This document shows positions 37,371-46,294 of a stretch of 64,000 bases of DNA, piece by piece (within the stretch, counting starts at the first letter, position 1; every line of letters begins with the position of its first letter). The notes beneath the pieces are model-generated. The model had not been told where the DNA came from and did no database searches. It saw only the letters and a list, made by a program, of their open reading frames with translations. The translations under genes and the position numbers were made by a program. Source of the stretch: Paracoccus saliphilus (lineage in GTDB: Bacteria; Pseudomonadota; Alphaproteobacteria; Rhodobacterales; Rhodobacteraceae). The stretch covers positions 62,001-126,000 of the forward strand of contig QKYL01000146.1 of the NCBI GenBank assembly GCA_003255745.1, read 5' to 3'.

Positions 37371-38099
37371 ATGAATTTGACCCGGCTATATTCGTCGCAG
37401 GCAGATGCGCAAAAAATTGATTTCAGGGTATCCGCAAATCCCGCTGTCCAAGCAGGCCGCAACAGGGGTGCCGTCACATCCGAACCCGTCGGCGGGCGCC
37501 CGAAGCGTGTGCTGGACATTGCCTTGGTTCTGGCCGTGCTTCCCTTCCTGTTCATCATTCTGGCGGGGCTGGCGCTGATCGTCAAGGCGACCGCCAAGGG
37601 CCCGGTGCTGTACGGTCACAAGCGCGTGGGCTTCAACGGCCGCGAGTTTCGTTGCTGGAAATTCCGCACCATGGTCGTGAACGGCGACGAGGTGCTGCGC
37701 CGGCACCTGCAGGAAAACCCCAAGGATGCCGTCCTGTGGAACACGACGCGCAAGTTGAACGACGATCCGCGCGTCACCCCCGTAGGCAAAGTCCTGCGGA
37801 AGCTGAGCCTGGACGAACTGCCCCAGCTTTTGAACGTGCTGACAGGTGACATGAGCCTGGTGGGTCCCCGTCCTGTGGTTCAGGACGAACTGGATAACTA
37901 TGGCAGCACGGCGCCCTATTACCTGTCCACCCGGCCCGGCCTGACCGGCCTGTGGCAGGTCAGCGGCCGCAGCGACACGACCTACAGCGAACGTGTCCGG
38001 CTGGACCGCCAGTACATCATGAACTGGAGCTTGGCCCAGGACATGACCATCATGTTCAAGACCTTGCCCGCCCTGCTCAGTTCGCGTGGAGCGCGCTGA
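37371..38099 (+). CDS. exoY: Undecaprenyl-phosphate sugar phosphotransferase ExoY
   Basis: A 242-residue bacterial sugar transferase (polyprenyl-P hexose-1-P transferase, short ExoY type). One N-terminal hydrophobic segment (about 45-68) leads to the catalytic core with KFRTMVVNGDEVL, LSLDELPQLLNVLTGDMSLV, GPRPVV and RPGLTGLWQVSGRS. It starts each repeat unit by moving galactose-1-phosphate (in Sinorhizobium) to the lipid carrier. AGGAGGG lies eight bases before the ATG at 37371; a TTG one codon upstream is less likely. It is followed by a rho-independent terminator. Confidence 0.92.
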   Translation: MNLTRLYSSQADAQKIDFRVSANPAVQAGRNRGAVTSEPVGGRPKRVLDIALVLAVLPFLFIILAGLALIVKATAKGPVLYGHKRVGFNGREFRCWKFRTMVVNGDEVLRRHLQENPKDAVLWNTTRKLNDDPRVTPVGKVLRKLSLDELPQLLNVLTGDMSLVGPRPVVQDELDNYGSTAPYYLSTRPGLTGLWQVSGRSDTTYSERVRLDRQYIMNWSLAQDMTIMFKTLPALLSSRGAR

Positions 38100-38239
38100 C
38101 AGCGGGCAACCGGCGCCTGCCCGGTCCAGCGACATGCGGCACCTTATGCTTCTTCAACATGCGCAAAATGAAAAGCCCCCGGTGACGGTCAGAGGCATCT
38201 TACGCCAAGGCCCGAACTAACTGCCGATAGCCCTCGTGC

Positions 38240-38261
38240 CCCCCGTTGTCGGGGGCCTTTT
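38240..38261 (+). terminator. Intrinsic terminator downstream of exoY
   Basis: CCCCCG (38240-38245), loop TTGT, CGGGGG (38250-38255), then CCTTTT. It lies 140 bases after the exoY stop and before the convergent exo genes. The intervening bases show no gene. Confidence 0.65.
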
Positions 38262-38339
38262 GGTATGCGGCCATAGCCTGCCGCAAATCGGCGCGCGGCG
38301 CAGCACCGGCACGGGACCACCGGCTATCCGTGATCGAGG

Positions 38340-39482
38340 TCAGCTTTCGCGGACCGCCCGATCGAGCCACGTCGCCCATTCGGGAAGCGGCGACAGGGTT
38401 TGGTCGCGCCCCGCGCTGGCCTCGGCCGCGACCAGTGCGGCAGCCTGCGCCGGAGGCGTCGTCCAGCGGCCCCCCGGCGCCGGCAGATCAGGGCAAGAGG
38501 CCGGAACTTTGGCGGCGGGTGCGGCCAAGGTGGACGCCCGGGCGCGGCGGCGCCGGTCCTGGACGCTGCCCAGCAGACGCACCAGCATTGCAGGATCAAG
38601 AAGCCGGGGCGCCGCGCGCAGCAGATGGCGGTTCTTGATGTCCCGCACCAGAATCTCATACTTCAAGGCTTGGTAAAGCTGCCGTTCCACCTTGGCCGCA
38701 ACCGCGCGCGCAGCGGGGTCGGCAAAATGCGGCAACCCGCGGTGGGCCGCCAGAATGGCTGCCGTCGTCTCGACCGACAGGCGGTGCGAGACAGAGCCTG
38801 CATGCCTGCGATAGCCGTAAAGCGGGTCGGGCATCATGATGAACCGGGCGCCCTGGACCAGCAGGCGGATGATCAGTTCGTTGTCTTCGCCGATCTTCAG
38901 GCTCTCGTCATAGAGATTGCCCCCCAGGACGCGGCGCGAGATCAGCGGTTTGAGATAGCCAAATGAAGGAACCCCCGGCTCTCCCGCGCTGCCGCGCAGG
39001 AACATGGCCACATCCAGCGAAACAGGCGCCGTCAAGCCCAAGGGCTGAAGCAGCGTCCGGCCACCCGTGGCCTCGACGGTCCCGAAATGAACCAGGTCAT
39101 CGGCCACGATATCGGCGCCCTGCGCCACGGCCACCGCCAGCAGCCGCTCGAGCCGCCGGGGGTGGATCAGGTCGTCGCTGTCGACAATCGCGATCCAGTC
39201 CCCCCCTGCCGCGCGCAGGGCGCGGTTGCGGGTGCCTGCGGGACCCATTGTCCGGTCCGAAGGCAGGATGCGCAGGCGATCATCCGCAATGGAAGCTGCC
39301 ACCTGAAGGCTGTCGTCGTCCGAGGCATCATCCGCCAGCAGCAACTCGATCCGGGAATGGCTCTGGGCCAGGACTGCCCGGATCGCGGCACCCAAGTGAC
39401 GGGCCCCGCGATAGTTGGCCATGATGACGCTGATCAGCGGCTGGCCAACGGGACCTGCTTCTGCCGTTGCTTGGTGTTCCAT
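38340..39482 (-). CDS. GT2 family glycosyltransferase (ExoO-like)
   Basis: A 380-residue GT-A enzyme: LISVIMANYRGARHLG at the start, LLLADDASDDDSL, TMGPAGTRNRALRAAGG and the metal motif AIVDSDD. It resembles ExoO in the GPAGTRN region. The last 60 residues are Ala/Pro-rich and variable. It is the third gene of a minus-strand unit (exoK-like, exoQ-like, this gene), 71 bases after exoQ. Which linkage it makes is unknown. The ATG at 39482 is set by the start of homology; the frame stays open far upstream only because it shadows exoQ. Confidence 0.82.
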   Translation of the reverse strand: MEHQATAEAGPVGQPLISVIMANYRGARHLGAAIRAVLAQSHSRIELLLADDASDDDSLQVAASIADDRLRILPSDRTMGPAGTRNRALRAAGGDWIAIVDSDDLIHPRRLERLLAVAVAQGADIVADDLVHFGTVEATGGRTLLQPLGLTAPVSLDVAMFLRGSAGEPGVPSFGYLKPLISRRVLGGNLYDESLKIGEDNELIIRLLVQGARFIMMPDPLYGYRRHAGSVSHRLSVETTAAILAAHRGLPHFADPAARAVAAKVERQLYQALKYEILVRDIKNRHLLRAAPRLLDPAMLVRLLGSVQDRRRRARASTLAAPAAKVPASCPDLPAPGGRWTTPPAQAAALVAAEASAGRDQTLSPLPEWATWLDRAVRES

Positions 39483-39553
39483 GCCGGTGACGCGCCTTTG
39501 GTTCTTGATGCCCCGCCTGCATATCCGCCGGGCGCGGGGACGACAACCGACGG

Positions 39554-40852
39554 TCAGGCCAGCCGCAAAACGCGCGTCCGCGCAGATGGCGCGGCTTGGA
39601 GGGACGGTGCAGCCAAGCGGAAGCTGCGTCCGTAATAAAGGGCGGCCACCACCAGGACGGTCAAGATGTCGAACTGGAAGAAATAAACGACCTCGACCCA
39701 CATCAGGATCAGCTGCCGGACCATCAGCACGGCCAGAAACAGCGAAGCAGCCGACCGCGCCTGCACCGCCCAGGACAGTGCCAGATAAACCGCCGTGATG
39801 AACAGCACGGCCTGAATGGCCACGCCGGTCAGGCCGATCTCGACCGCGTTCGAGATCAACGTATTGTGAAAATTGAAGCCGCTGCGGGCTTCGATCCCGA
39901 ATATTGCCCAAAGTTCTTCGGCCAAGGGATTGCCATGGACCCAGAAGGCCTGGAAGCCGACACCCCGCAGGGGCCGCTCCATGATCTCGGCCAAGGCGAT
40001 CCCCCACAGCTCCGTCCGCCCCGTCAGCGTCATGTCCTTGCCGGTCGCGTTCAGGAATTCCGCCGCAAGTTCGTCCAGGATGGTCGTAATCATGACCCCT
40101 GCGGCTGCCAGCAAAACAATCGACAGCACGATCACCAACAGGCGCGTCGGCGCCTGCATCCGGCGCAGCAGCAGCAGCGGCCCGACCGCCGCCACGGAAA
40201 CTGCCACGGCGGCAAGGGCACCGGTGGAATTGCCCATCACCATCAGGGTGGCGCCCAGTCCCGCACCGACAAGCGCCAGCAGACGCCAGGCCCAGGACAT
40301 GCGGCGGTCCAGAAGCACGGCCAGCCCCACCAGGAACAGCAGGCCCATGGCAAAGGCCAAGGCATTCTTGCTGCCATAGATCCCCAGATAGCCCATCCCG
40401 TCCCCGCGGGCGTTGCCCGAGGCCAGGCTGAGAACGCCGGCGATGAAATGGGTCAGGAGCACGATCTTGACCAGTGCCTGCGGGCCGATCCTCTGGCAGA
40501 TGGCCAGCGCGATCACGACCGTCAGCATCAGCTGGATGCCATAGCGCAGGCTGACGCCGGGATAGTGCGACCAGGCGAACGAAACCAGGCACCAAGTTGC
40601 CATCGCGATCAACAGCCATTCCCGCCGCGCCGCCCGAAATACCCCGTCGGGGCCCGTGACGATCAGGATCATGCCCCCCAGAAGGAACAACAACGCCCCC
40701 TCGGTCCCCAGAAGCGGGAGCAACGTCAGGCCCAGGATGGAAAAGAACGCGATAACCACGTCGGGCGTCCAGCGGATCGTCAGGCCCCGCCCCGGCGCGC
40801 GGCGGCGGACAGCACGACTGCCCGATGCCCGTGCAGGGGGGCTGGTCAGCAT
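39554..40852 (-). CDS. exoQ: Polysaccharide polymerase/O-antigen ligase family protein, ExoQ-like
   Basis: A 432-residue polytopic membrane protein with about ten helices and the Wzy/O-antigen ligase domain. The periplasmic loop carries TGRTELW and the later FHNTLI motif conserved in this family. In the succinoglycan system ExoQ polymerises lipid-linked repeat units at the periplasmic face, and that is the likely role here. The start codon overlaps the stop of the exoK-like gene (ATGCTGA), so both are co-translated. A ligase role cannot be ruled out from sequence alone. Confidence 0.82.
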   Translation of the reverse strand: MLTSPPARASGSRAVRRRAPGRGLTIRWTPDVVIAFFSILGLTLLPLLGTEGALLFLLGGMILIVTGPDGVFRAARREWLLIAMATWCLVSFAWSHYPGVSLRYGIQLMLTVVIALAICQRIGPQALVKIVLLTHFIAGVLSLASGNARGDGMGYLGIYGSKNALAFAMGLLFLVGLAVLLDRRMSWAWRLLALVGAGLGATLMVMGNSTGALAAVAVSVAAVGPLLLLRRMQAPTRLLVIVLSIVLLAAAGVMITTILDELAAEFLNATGKDMTLTGRTELWGIALAEIMERPLRGVGFQAFWVHGNPLAEELWAIFGIEARSGFNFHNTLISNAVEIGLTGVAIQAVLFITAVYLALSWAVQARSAASLFLAVLMVRQLILMWVEVVYFFQFDILTVLVVAALYYGRSFRLAAPSLQAAPSARTRVLRLA

Positions 40853-41640
40853 GTGATCGACTCGGGGAACAGGCAGGACTGGCCAAGGGGGGTATAGGCC
40901 AGCCAGTCAACCTCATAGGTCAAGGGTCCCGTGCGCGGTCCCTGCTTGCCCATCCAGTCGGTCAGTTCGGTCGTGCTCCAGAATGACATGAAGATCTTTT
41001 GCGGGTTGCCGGGCAGGTCGGATCCCGGCTGGGTCTGATGCACCTGCCGGCCATCCAGGAACCAGGTGATGCGCTCGGGCTCCCACTGCATCGCAACCGT
41101 GTGAAACTCCTCATCCAGCGGCGGCTGCACGGGCACGGTCCCGCCGTTGAGGGGCTTGCCGTCGACATAGGTGTTGAACGTGACCTCGCCAGGGTCACGG
41201 GTCAGGATCTCGATGTCGATTTCGTCATGGGGCATCCCGTGCACGGGTCCCGCATAGGTAAAGACAGATGCGTTCAGCCCCGAGGCGCGGGGCGTCCTGA
41301 TCCGCGCCTCGATCGTTCCGTGCTGGACAAAGCCCTTGCTCTGGACCTCGCCGCAGGTGGCGCCGGTTCCTTTCTGGGGATCGGCCGGAATATGAGCCAG
41401 CCGCAGATGCCCTTCCGCCACCGAAACGGCGTTGCGCGACCACTTGCAGTCCATCCAGTCACCATTGCTCCACCCGTCCGAGATGTACCAGCGGCGGTTG
41501 TCCAGCCTCAGATGGCTGAAGTCATCTTTGAAGCCTTCCTGAATCAGGGGGCCAGGTGTTTCGGCCCGCGCCGGCACCGCCGCGACAGCGATCAGGGCCG
41601 ACAGGCCAGCGGATGCAACAAAGCTGTGGGTCGGGGTCAT
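40846..41640 (-). CDS. exoK: Secreted GH16 endo-glycanase, ExoK-like
   Basis: A 264-residue family GH16 enzyme. Residues 1-26 are a signal peptide ending ARA-E. The active site DEIDIEIL holds the nucleophile Glu140, Asp142 and acid/base Glu144 in the standard E-x-D-x-E spacing. Sinorhizobium ExoK is an endo-beta-1,3-1,4-glycanase that trims nascent succinoglycan, which fits the retained Gal-Glc-Glc-Glc assembly enzymes. It heads a minus-strand operon with exoQ and a GT2, behind a good sigma-70-type promoter. Confidence 0.88.
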   Translation of the reverse strand: MTPTHSFVASAGLSALIAVAAVPARAETPGPLIQEGFKDDFSHLRLDNRRWYISDGWSNGDWMDCKWSRNAVSVAEGHLRLAHIPADPQKGTGATCGEVQSKGFVQHGTIEARIRTPRASGLNASVFTYAGPVHGMPHDEIDIEILTRDPGEVTFNTYVDGKPLNGGTVPVQPPLDEEFHTVAMQWEPERITWFLDGRQVHQTQPGSDLPGNPQKIFMSFWSTTELTDWMGKQGPRTGPLTYEVDWLAYTPLGQSCLFPESITC

Positions 41641-41698
41641 GGATCATCCTCGGCCGAAATTCCGACAAGCGCCGAAGTGGCTGCCTGCTACCTGATCG

Positions 41699-41727
41699 GT
41701 TATGAAAGCCCGGCAGAAACAGGTCAA
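41699..41727 (-). promoter_or_regulatory. Candidate sigma-70-type promoter of the exoK-exoQ-GT operon
   Basis: On the minus strand, TTGACC (41722-41727) and CATAAC (41699-41704) are spaced by 17 bases. The match is four of six at each box. The predicted leader before exoK is about 50 bases. Confidence 0.55.
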
Positions 41728-42103
41728 TTGCAAGCTGCAAACAAGAATCCGTGCATTGTGGGGAAAAACAGGCGCTCTTGGGCGCTGTTGCCGCCGCCGA
41801 CCGTACCTGCGACGGCCGGAAAACGGGGCAGCTCCCAATGCTTTGGCAGCCATCTGCCGGCAAAAGGACGCAGGGTAAACGCCGGTCCTGATCGTATCGG
41901 CAGCCCCAGCTGGCAAGGCACAAAACACCCAGATTTCAACCGGATCGCGGAAGGTTGCCGGCCCTTGCAGGGACTTGCAGGTGCGGCCCGGCCCGCTGCA
42001 GCGCCCCGATGGCCTGTCCCTGCCGGGCGGAAAGAAGCCGACGCAGGTCCCCCGCCCTGTCGGGTTGAACGGAAATTCGTTAACCAAGGCGCATATCGAC
42101 AGG

Positions 42104-42124
42104 ACCCGGGTGTAACTCCCGGGT
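42104..42124. repeat. Perfect 7-bp inverted repeat upstream of the acyltransferase gene
   Basis: ACCCGGG (42104-42110) and CCCGGGT (42118-42124) are separated by seven bases. It lies about 175 bases before the exoZ-like start, in non-coding DNA. Operator or mRNA hairpin; no T tract. Confidence 0.45.
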
Positions 42125-42297
42125 GGCTCTTCCGGCCGCCGATCCGCCGGACAACAGCATGAACCCTGGCTGCGCGACCGTTCGCCAGCCAAGGGAACGG
42201 CCGGGCGGATCTGCGTCGCCGCATCCAGACATGACCCCTCTTGCGCCCGGCATAGGATGCCGCGCCAAGGTGCCGTTGCTGAGACAGGATTACCTTG

Positions 42298-43488
42298 ATG
42301 ACCTCCCTCGCTGCACCGCCCTCGCAAACTGCCCGCATTGCCGCATTCGATGGACTTCGCGGCGTGGCGGCGGTCATCGTGGTCGTATTCCACTATCTGT
42401 GCATGCTGCACCCGTCCTGGGCCCCCATCTCCGACGACGTTGAACTGCTGGCCCACACGCCCGTGCATATTCTGTGGAACGGCCGGCTGGCCGTGTCGGT
42501 CTTCTTTGTCCTGTCCGGCTTCGTCATGGCCGCCGCCGCCGAGCGTCGCCGCGACCTGCTGGTCGTCACTGCGGCCGCGCGATACCTGCGCCTTGCCGTG
42601 CCGGCCACCGCCAGCTGCGTTCTGGCGTGGCTCTGGCTGGTGTCATTCCCAAGCAGCGCCACCCAGTTGCAGGGCGCGCTGGATGAACCGTCGCGCTGGC
42701 TGGACTATACGTATCAGCAGCCGATCCCGCCGGTATGGCACGCCCTTGCGGATGGCGCGGTGGCCAATTTCCTGCGCGGCTATTCCCGCTTCAACAACGT
42801 CTTGTGGACCATGCAGATCGAGCTGTTCGGCTCGCTTGCGATCTTCCTGCTTTATGCGGTGACGCGCGGCGCGGCGCGGCTGGCAACGCTGGCCGCCTCG
42901 GGCGCGGCTGTCCTCTTGTGGTTCAGCGATGCTTATCTTGGCTTCATCTTTGGCGCGGCGCTTTACGAAGGGCATCGGCGGGGCTTGTTCCAGTCGGTCC
43001 CGGCGGTGGTCGCGGTCATAGCATTGGCGATGGCGGTCGCCTTGGGGGGGCCGGGCGAAGGCGCGCATCTTCGGCTTAATCTGCCTGATGTCCCTGACCA
43101 GTGGCAGATGGGCACGGCGCGCGGCGTGATGAATGCGGTCGCGGCGGCATTGCTGACCTTTGGGGTGCTGGCGCTGCCGGCTTTCACCCGTGCCTTGTCC
43201 CGTCCGCTGCCTGTCTTTCTTGGGCGGATCTCGTTCGGGCTGTACCTCGTGCATGTGCCGCCGCTTTATTCGATCGTCGCCTGGTCCTATCTTCAAGACG
43301 TTCCCGAATATGTTCTGGCCCCTGTCTACGGGATCGGCATGCTGATCCTGGCTTGGATATTCACGCTGCTGGTGGACGAACCCTCGCTGCGCTGGCTGTC
43401 GGGCTGGCGCAAGCGGGCCGGGCGCATCCGGATCGCCCCGCCCGGGCGGACCCAAAGTTATGGTCCACCCGCCCCGCGTCGGTCTTGA
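42298..43488 (+). CDS. exoZ: Acyltransferase family 3 protein, ExoZ-like
   Basis: A 396-residue integral membrane acyltransferase with about ten helices. It opens RIAAFDGLRGVAAVIVVVFH, the family signature with the essential His. The later FSFGLYLVHVP-like segment (RISFGLYLVHVPPLYSIV) is also characteristic. ExoZ O-acetylates succinoglycan, and its position in an exo locus supports an equivalent role, though the acyl group is unknown. AGGA precedes the ATG at 42298; a TTG immediately upstream is a less likely start. Confidence 0.82.
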   Translation: MTSLAAPPSQTARIAAFDGLRGVAAVIVVVFHYLCMLHPSWAPISDDVELLAHTPVHILWNGRLAVSVFFVLSGFVMAAAAERRRDLLVVTAAARYLRLAVPATASCVLAWLWLVSFPSSATQLQGALDEPSRWLDYTYQQPIPPVWHALADGAVANFLRGYSRFNNVLWTMQIELFGSLAIFLLYAVTRGAARLATLAASGAAVLLWFSDAYLGFIFGAALYEGHRRGLFQSVPAVVAVIALAMAVALGGPGEGAHLRLNLPDVPDQWQMGTARGVMNAVAAALLTFGVLALPAFTRALSRPLPVFLGRISFGLYLVHVPPLYSIVAWSYLQDVPEYVLAPVYGIGMLILAWIFTLLVDEPSLRWLSGWRKRAGRIRIAPPGRTQSYGPPAPRRS

Positions 43489-43667
43489 CGCCTGCGATGT
43501 GAAACCCGACAAGGCATCCTGGCGTTCGGGCTGATCCTTGAGCGCAGGCACCGCGCGCGATCACGGCTCTTTGCAATGAACATGGACAGCCAAGTCGCTA
43601 TCTAGGCTGCCAAGTTAAAGTCGTTAATCTTTTGCCCGAAAGGGCTCCGCCGCCCTTGGCGTGCCGA

Positions 43668-45212
43668 ATGCACACAGGCCGTTGCGGTGACAGAACAGGA
43701 ACCGGGACCATCACCGAAGAAAGCAAACGGTTCGATCCGGCGAGCCAGTCACTGGGTCGATCCGTAGGTCGCGGCGCGGTCGTGACCGGCGGTGCGCAGG
43801 TCGTCAAGCTGGGCTGCCAGATCGTATCTGTCATCGTGCTGTCGCGCCTGCTGCAGCCCGAGGATTTCGGCATCGTCGCCATGACCGCGCCCGTCGTGGC
43901 CTTTGTAGGACTGTTCCAGGACCTCGGCCTGACGCAGGCAACCGTTCAGAAGAAAAACATCACCCATCCCGAGGTGAACATCCTCTTCTGGATCAACATG
44001 GCGGTCAGCACGCTGCTGGGCGTCCTGATGATCCTGATTTCCCCCTTCGTGGCCCAGTTCTATGACGAACCTCAGGTCGCGCCACTGGTGGCGGCGATGA
44101 GCTTGCAGCTGCTGGTCCAGGGCGCCACGGCCCAGCATTACGCGCTGGTCATGCGCAAGATGCAGTTCAGCCGCATCGCCATCCTGGAATGCGTGGCCGC
44201 CGTCCTGGGGCTGATCGCGGCGATTGCCTGGGCCTATCTCTACCGGACCTACTGGGCGCTGTTCATCGGTGGCATGACCACGATGGCAACGGCCTGCCTC
44301 GGCTACTGGCTCAGCTCACGCTGGCGGCCCAGCATGCCGCGCCTGGTCAGCGGCACCCGGGACATGGTCACCTTTGGCGCAGGGATCACCGGCTTCAACT
44401 TTGCCAACTACTTCTCGCGCAACCTCGACAGCATCCTGATCGGCCGCCGTTGGGGCAACGAGGAACTGGGCCTCTATGACCGCGCATATCGGCTGCTGCT
44501 GTTCCCGCTGCAGCAGTTCACCTATCCCCTGGGCAAGGTCATGGTCCCGGCCCTGTCACGGATGACCGACGAGCCTGATCGATATCGCAGGGCCTATCTG
44601 CGCGTCGCGCCCCTGCTGCTGCTGGCTGCCCTGCCGGGGGTGGCGGTCGCCGTTGCCCTGGCCGATACTCTGGTGCCGCTTGCGCTTGGGGAACAGTGGC
44701 GTGGCACTGCCGTCATTTTCCAGGCACTTGGGTTCGCCGGCCTGCTGCAACCGCTGAACAGCCCGGCGGGATGGCTGTTCATCAGTCAGGGCCGTGCCAT
44801 GGACTTCATGCGGTGGGGGTTCTTTGCGGCCTTTCTGACAACCGTAGCCTTCGTTCTGGGGCTGCCCTACGGCGCCTTTGGGGTGGCGGTGGCCTATGCG
44901 GCGCATGAATACCTGCGCACGCCCCTGCTGTGGCTTTACGTGGGCAGGACTGGCCCGATAAAGGCACATCACATCCTGCGGGCCGCGATGCCCTTCGTCC
45001 TCGGGGCGCATGTGTCGGTTGCGGCACTGTGGATATTCAAGACGCAACTTCCGGGCGGTCCGGTCGTTGTTCTCGGAACTGCCACAATCTTGAGCTACCT
45101 GATCGTTTCCTGCGTTGCTCTGCCCTTCGCTTCGGGACGCGAGACTTTGGCGGAGGTGCGAAACCTGGCGGCAAAAATGCTGTTCAGGAAGACGGGTGAC
45201 AGCAAAGCCTGA
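43668..45212 (+). CDS. Lipid-linked repeat-unit flippase, Wzx/ExoT-like
   Basis: A membrane protein of about 514 residues from the MOP superfamily (WzxC/PST type), with 12-14 helices. Motifs include SVGRGAVVTGGAQ, VLSRLLQPEDFGIVAM, and NFANYFSRNLDSILIGRRWG, all typical of polysaccharide exporters of this type. It should flip the undecaprenyl-linked repeat unit across the inner membrane. The start is uncertain: the ATG at 43668 lacks a ribosome site, a TTG at 43632 also lacks one, and homology begins about 25 residues later. The 180 bases upstream hold no other gene. Confidence 0.85.
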   Translation: MHTGRCGDRTGTGTITEESKRFDPASQSLGRSVGRGAVVTGGAQVVKLGCQIVSVIVLSRLLQPEDFGIVAMTAPVVAFVGLFQDLGLTQATVQKKNITHPEVNILFWINMAVSTLLGVLMILISPFVAQFYDEPQVAPLVAAMSLQLLVQGATAQHYALVMRKMQFSRIAILECVAAVLGLIAAIAWAYLYRTYWALFIGGMTTMATACLGYWLSSRWRPSMPRLVSGTRDMVTFGAGITGFNFANYFSRNLDSILIGRRWGNEELGLYDRAYRLLLFPLQQFTYPLGKVMVPALSRMTDEPDRYRRAYLRVAPLLLLAALPGVAVAVALADTLVPLALGEQWRGTAVIFQALGFAGLLQPLNSPAGWLFISQGRAMDFMRWGFFAAFLTTVAFVLGLPYGAFGVAVAYAAHEYLRTPLLWLYVGRTGPIKAHHILRAAMPFVLGAHVSVAALWIFKTQLPGGPVVVLGTATILSYLIVSCVALPFASGRETLAEVRNLAAKMLFRKTGDSKA

Positions 45213-45247
45213 CCATCGGCACACGCCGTTCCACATAGAAGGATCAC

Positions 45248-46270
45248 ATGAATTACCGTTCCCTCGCAGATCTGAACGACAGCATCGTCAGAAATCTGCA
45301 TCGTCTTCCCCGCGACATCGACCTGGTGGTGGGCATTCCGCGCAGCGGGCTTCTCGCGGCGAACCTGCTGAGTCTGGTTGCCAACATTCCGCTGACCGAC
45401 CTGGATTCGTTTCTGGACGGACGGCTTTATACTTCGGGCACAACCAAGCGCAGCGCACGGCTGAAACGCGGCCTTGGCGACATGCGCCGCATCCTGATCC
45501 TGGACGACAGCATCAACAGCGGCGAAGCGCTGACACGCGCCCGAGAGCGGGTCGAGGCGGCAGGCGTGCAGGGCAACTTCATCTTTGCAGCCGTTTATGG
45601 CGCCAAGGTTCAACATCCCGAAGCTGATTTCATTTTTGAACGGGTCAAGCATCCGCGCATGTTCCAATGGAACTTCATGCATCACGGCATCCTTGAACGG
45701 TCCTGTGTTGATATTGACGGGGTCCTGTGCCTGGACCCGACCGAAGCGGAAAACGACGATGGCGAGGCCTATCGCCGTTTTCTGGACGAGGCGCTGCCCT
45801 TGCATGTCACGTCGCAGCGGGTGGGATGGCTGGTGACCAGCCGGCTTGAGAAATACCGCGCGCAGACGGAATCCTGGCTGAAGCGCCAGGGGATCGAATA
45901 TGGAGAACTGGTCATGCTGGACCTGCCCAGCAAGGCCGAACGCCAGCGCCTGAACGCGCATGGCGGCTTCAAGGGCGAATTCTATCGCAACTGCGATGCT
46001 ACCCTGTTCATTGAAAGCGAAGAAGCGCAGGCCATCAAGATCGCCCAGATTTCCGGCAAGCCGGTGCTGTGCGTGGAAACTCACCATGTCTACATGCCCG
46101 ACGCGCTTTCGCCCACGGCCCTGCGACAGCAGATGCGCAACCTGCCCCACCGCCTCCGGGAAGGCAGCCGGGATACGGGCGCACGCTGGAAAGGCATCGC
46201 CCGCGAGATGATGGGCGAAAACGCCTATCAGACCCTGAAGAACCTGGTCCGTCCGCAGCCGCGGAACTGA
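45248..46270 (+). CDS. Fusion of phosphoribosyltransferase and HAD-like domains
   Basis: A 340-residue protein with two domains. The N-terminal type I phosphoribosyltransferase fold has the PRPP loop LILDDSINSG (83-92), in which two acidic residues precede the Ser/Gly turn. A HAD phosphatase-like domain begins at DIDGVLCLDP (155-164), with the two Asp of motif I at 155 and 157 and a motif II candidate LVTSRLEKYR near 195. It lies between the flippase and a GT2 gene on the same strand with short gaps, so it is part of the exo locus. It could make or remove a phosphoribosyl or other sugar phosphate, for example in a pentose or sugar-phosphate decoration. This is inference. Confidence 0.75.
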   Translation: MNYRSLADLNDSIVRNLHRLPRDIDLVVGIPRSGLLAANLLSLVANIPLTDLDSFLDGRLYTSGTTKRSARLKRGLGDMRRILILDDSINSGEALTRARERVEAAGVQGNFIFAAVYGAKVQHPEADFIFERVKHPRMFQWNFMHHGILERSCVDIDGVLCLDPTEAENDDGEAYRRFLDEALPLHVTSQRVGWLVTSRLEKYRAQTESWLKRQGIEYGELVMLDLPSKAERQRLNAHGGFKGEFYRNCDATLFIESEEAQAIKIAQISGKPVLCVETHHVYMPDALSPTALRQQMRNLPHRLREGSRDTGARWKGIAREMMGENAYQTLKNLVRPQPRN

Positions 46271-46294
46271 CCCTGCGTTACAAAAGAAGACCAC

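Larger units (their letters stand above)
41641..42297. other. 657-base divergent intergenic region between exoK and exoZ
   Basis: No credible gene was found; open frames here on both strands look like composition artefacts. It holds the exoK promoter at the left and, at 42104-42124, a perfect inverted repeat ACCCGGG-7-CCCGGGT. No clear promoter for the rightward acyltransferase gene was seen. Such a long divergent region in a compact genome may carry regulator sites. Confidence 0.5.

Noticed and set aside
38340-40916. An apparent 858-residue minus-strand protein spanning the GT2 and exoQ regions
   Set aside because: Only the last 380 residues are a real GT2; the upstream part is an off-frame reading of exoQ.
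41641-42297. Coding sequence in the exoK-exoZ gap (open frames on both strands)
   Set aside because: No ribosome sites, no motifs and erratic composition; treated as a regulatory region.
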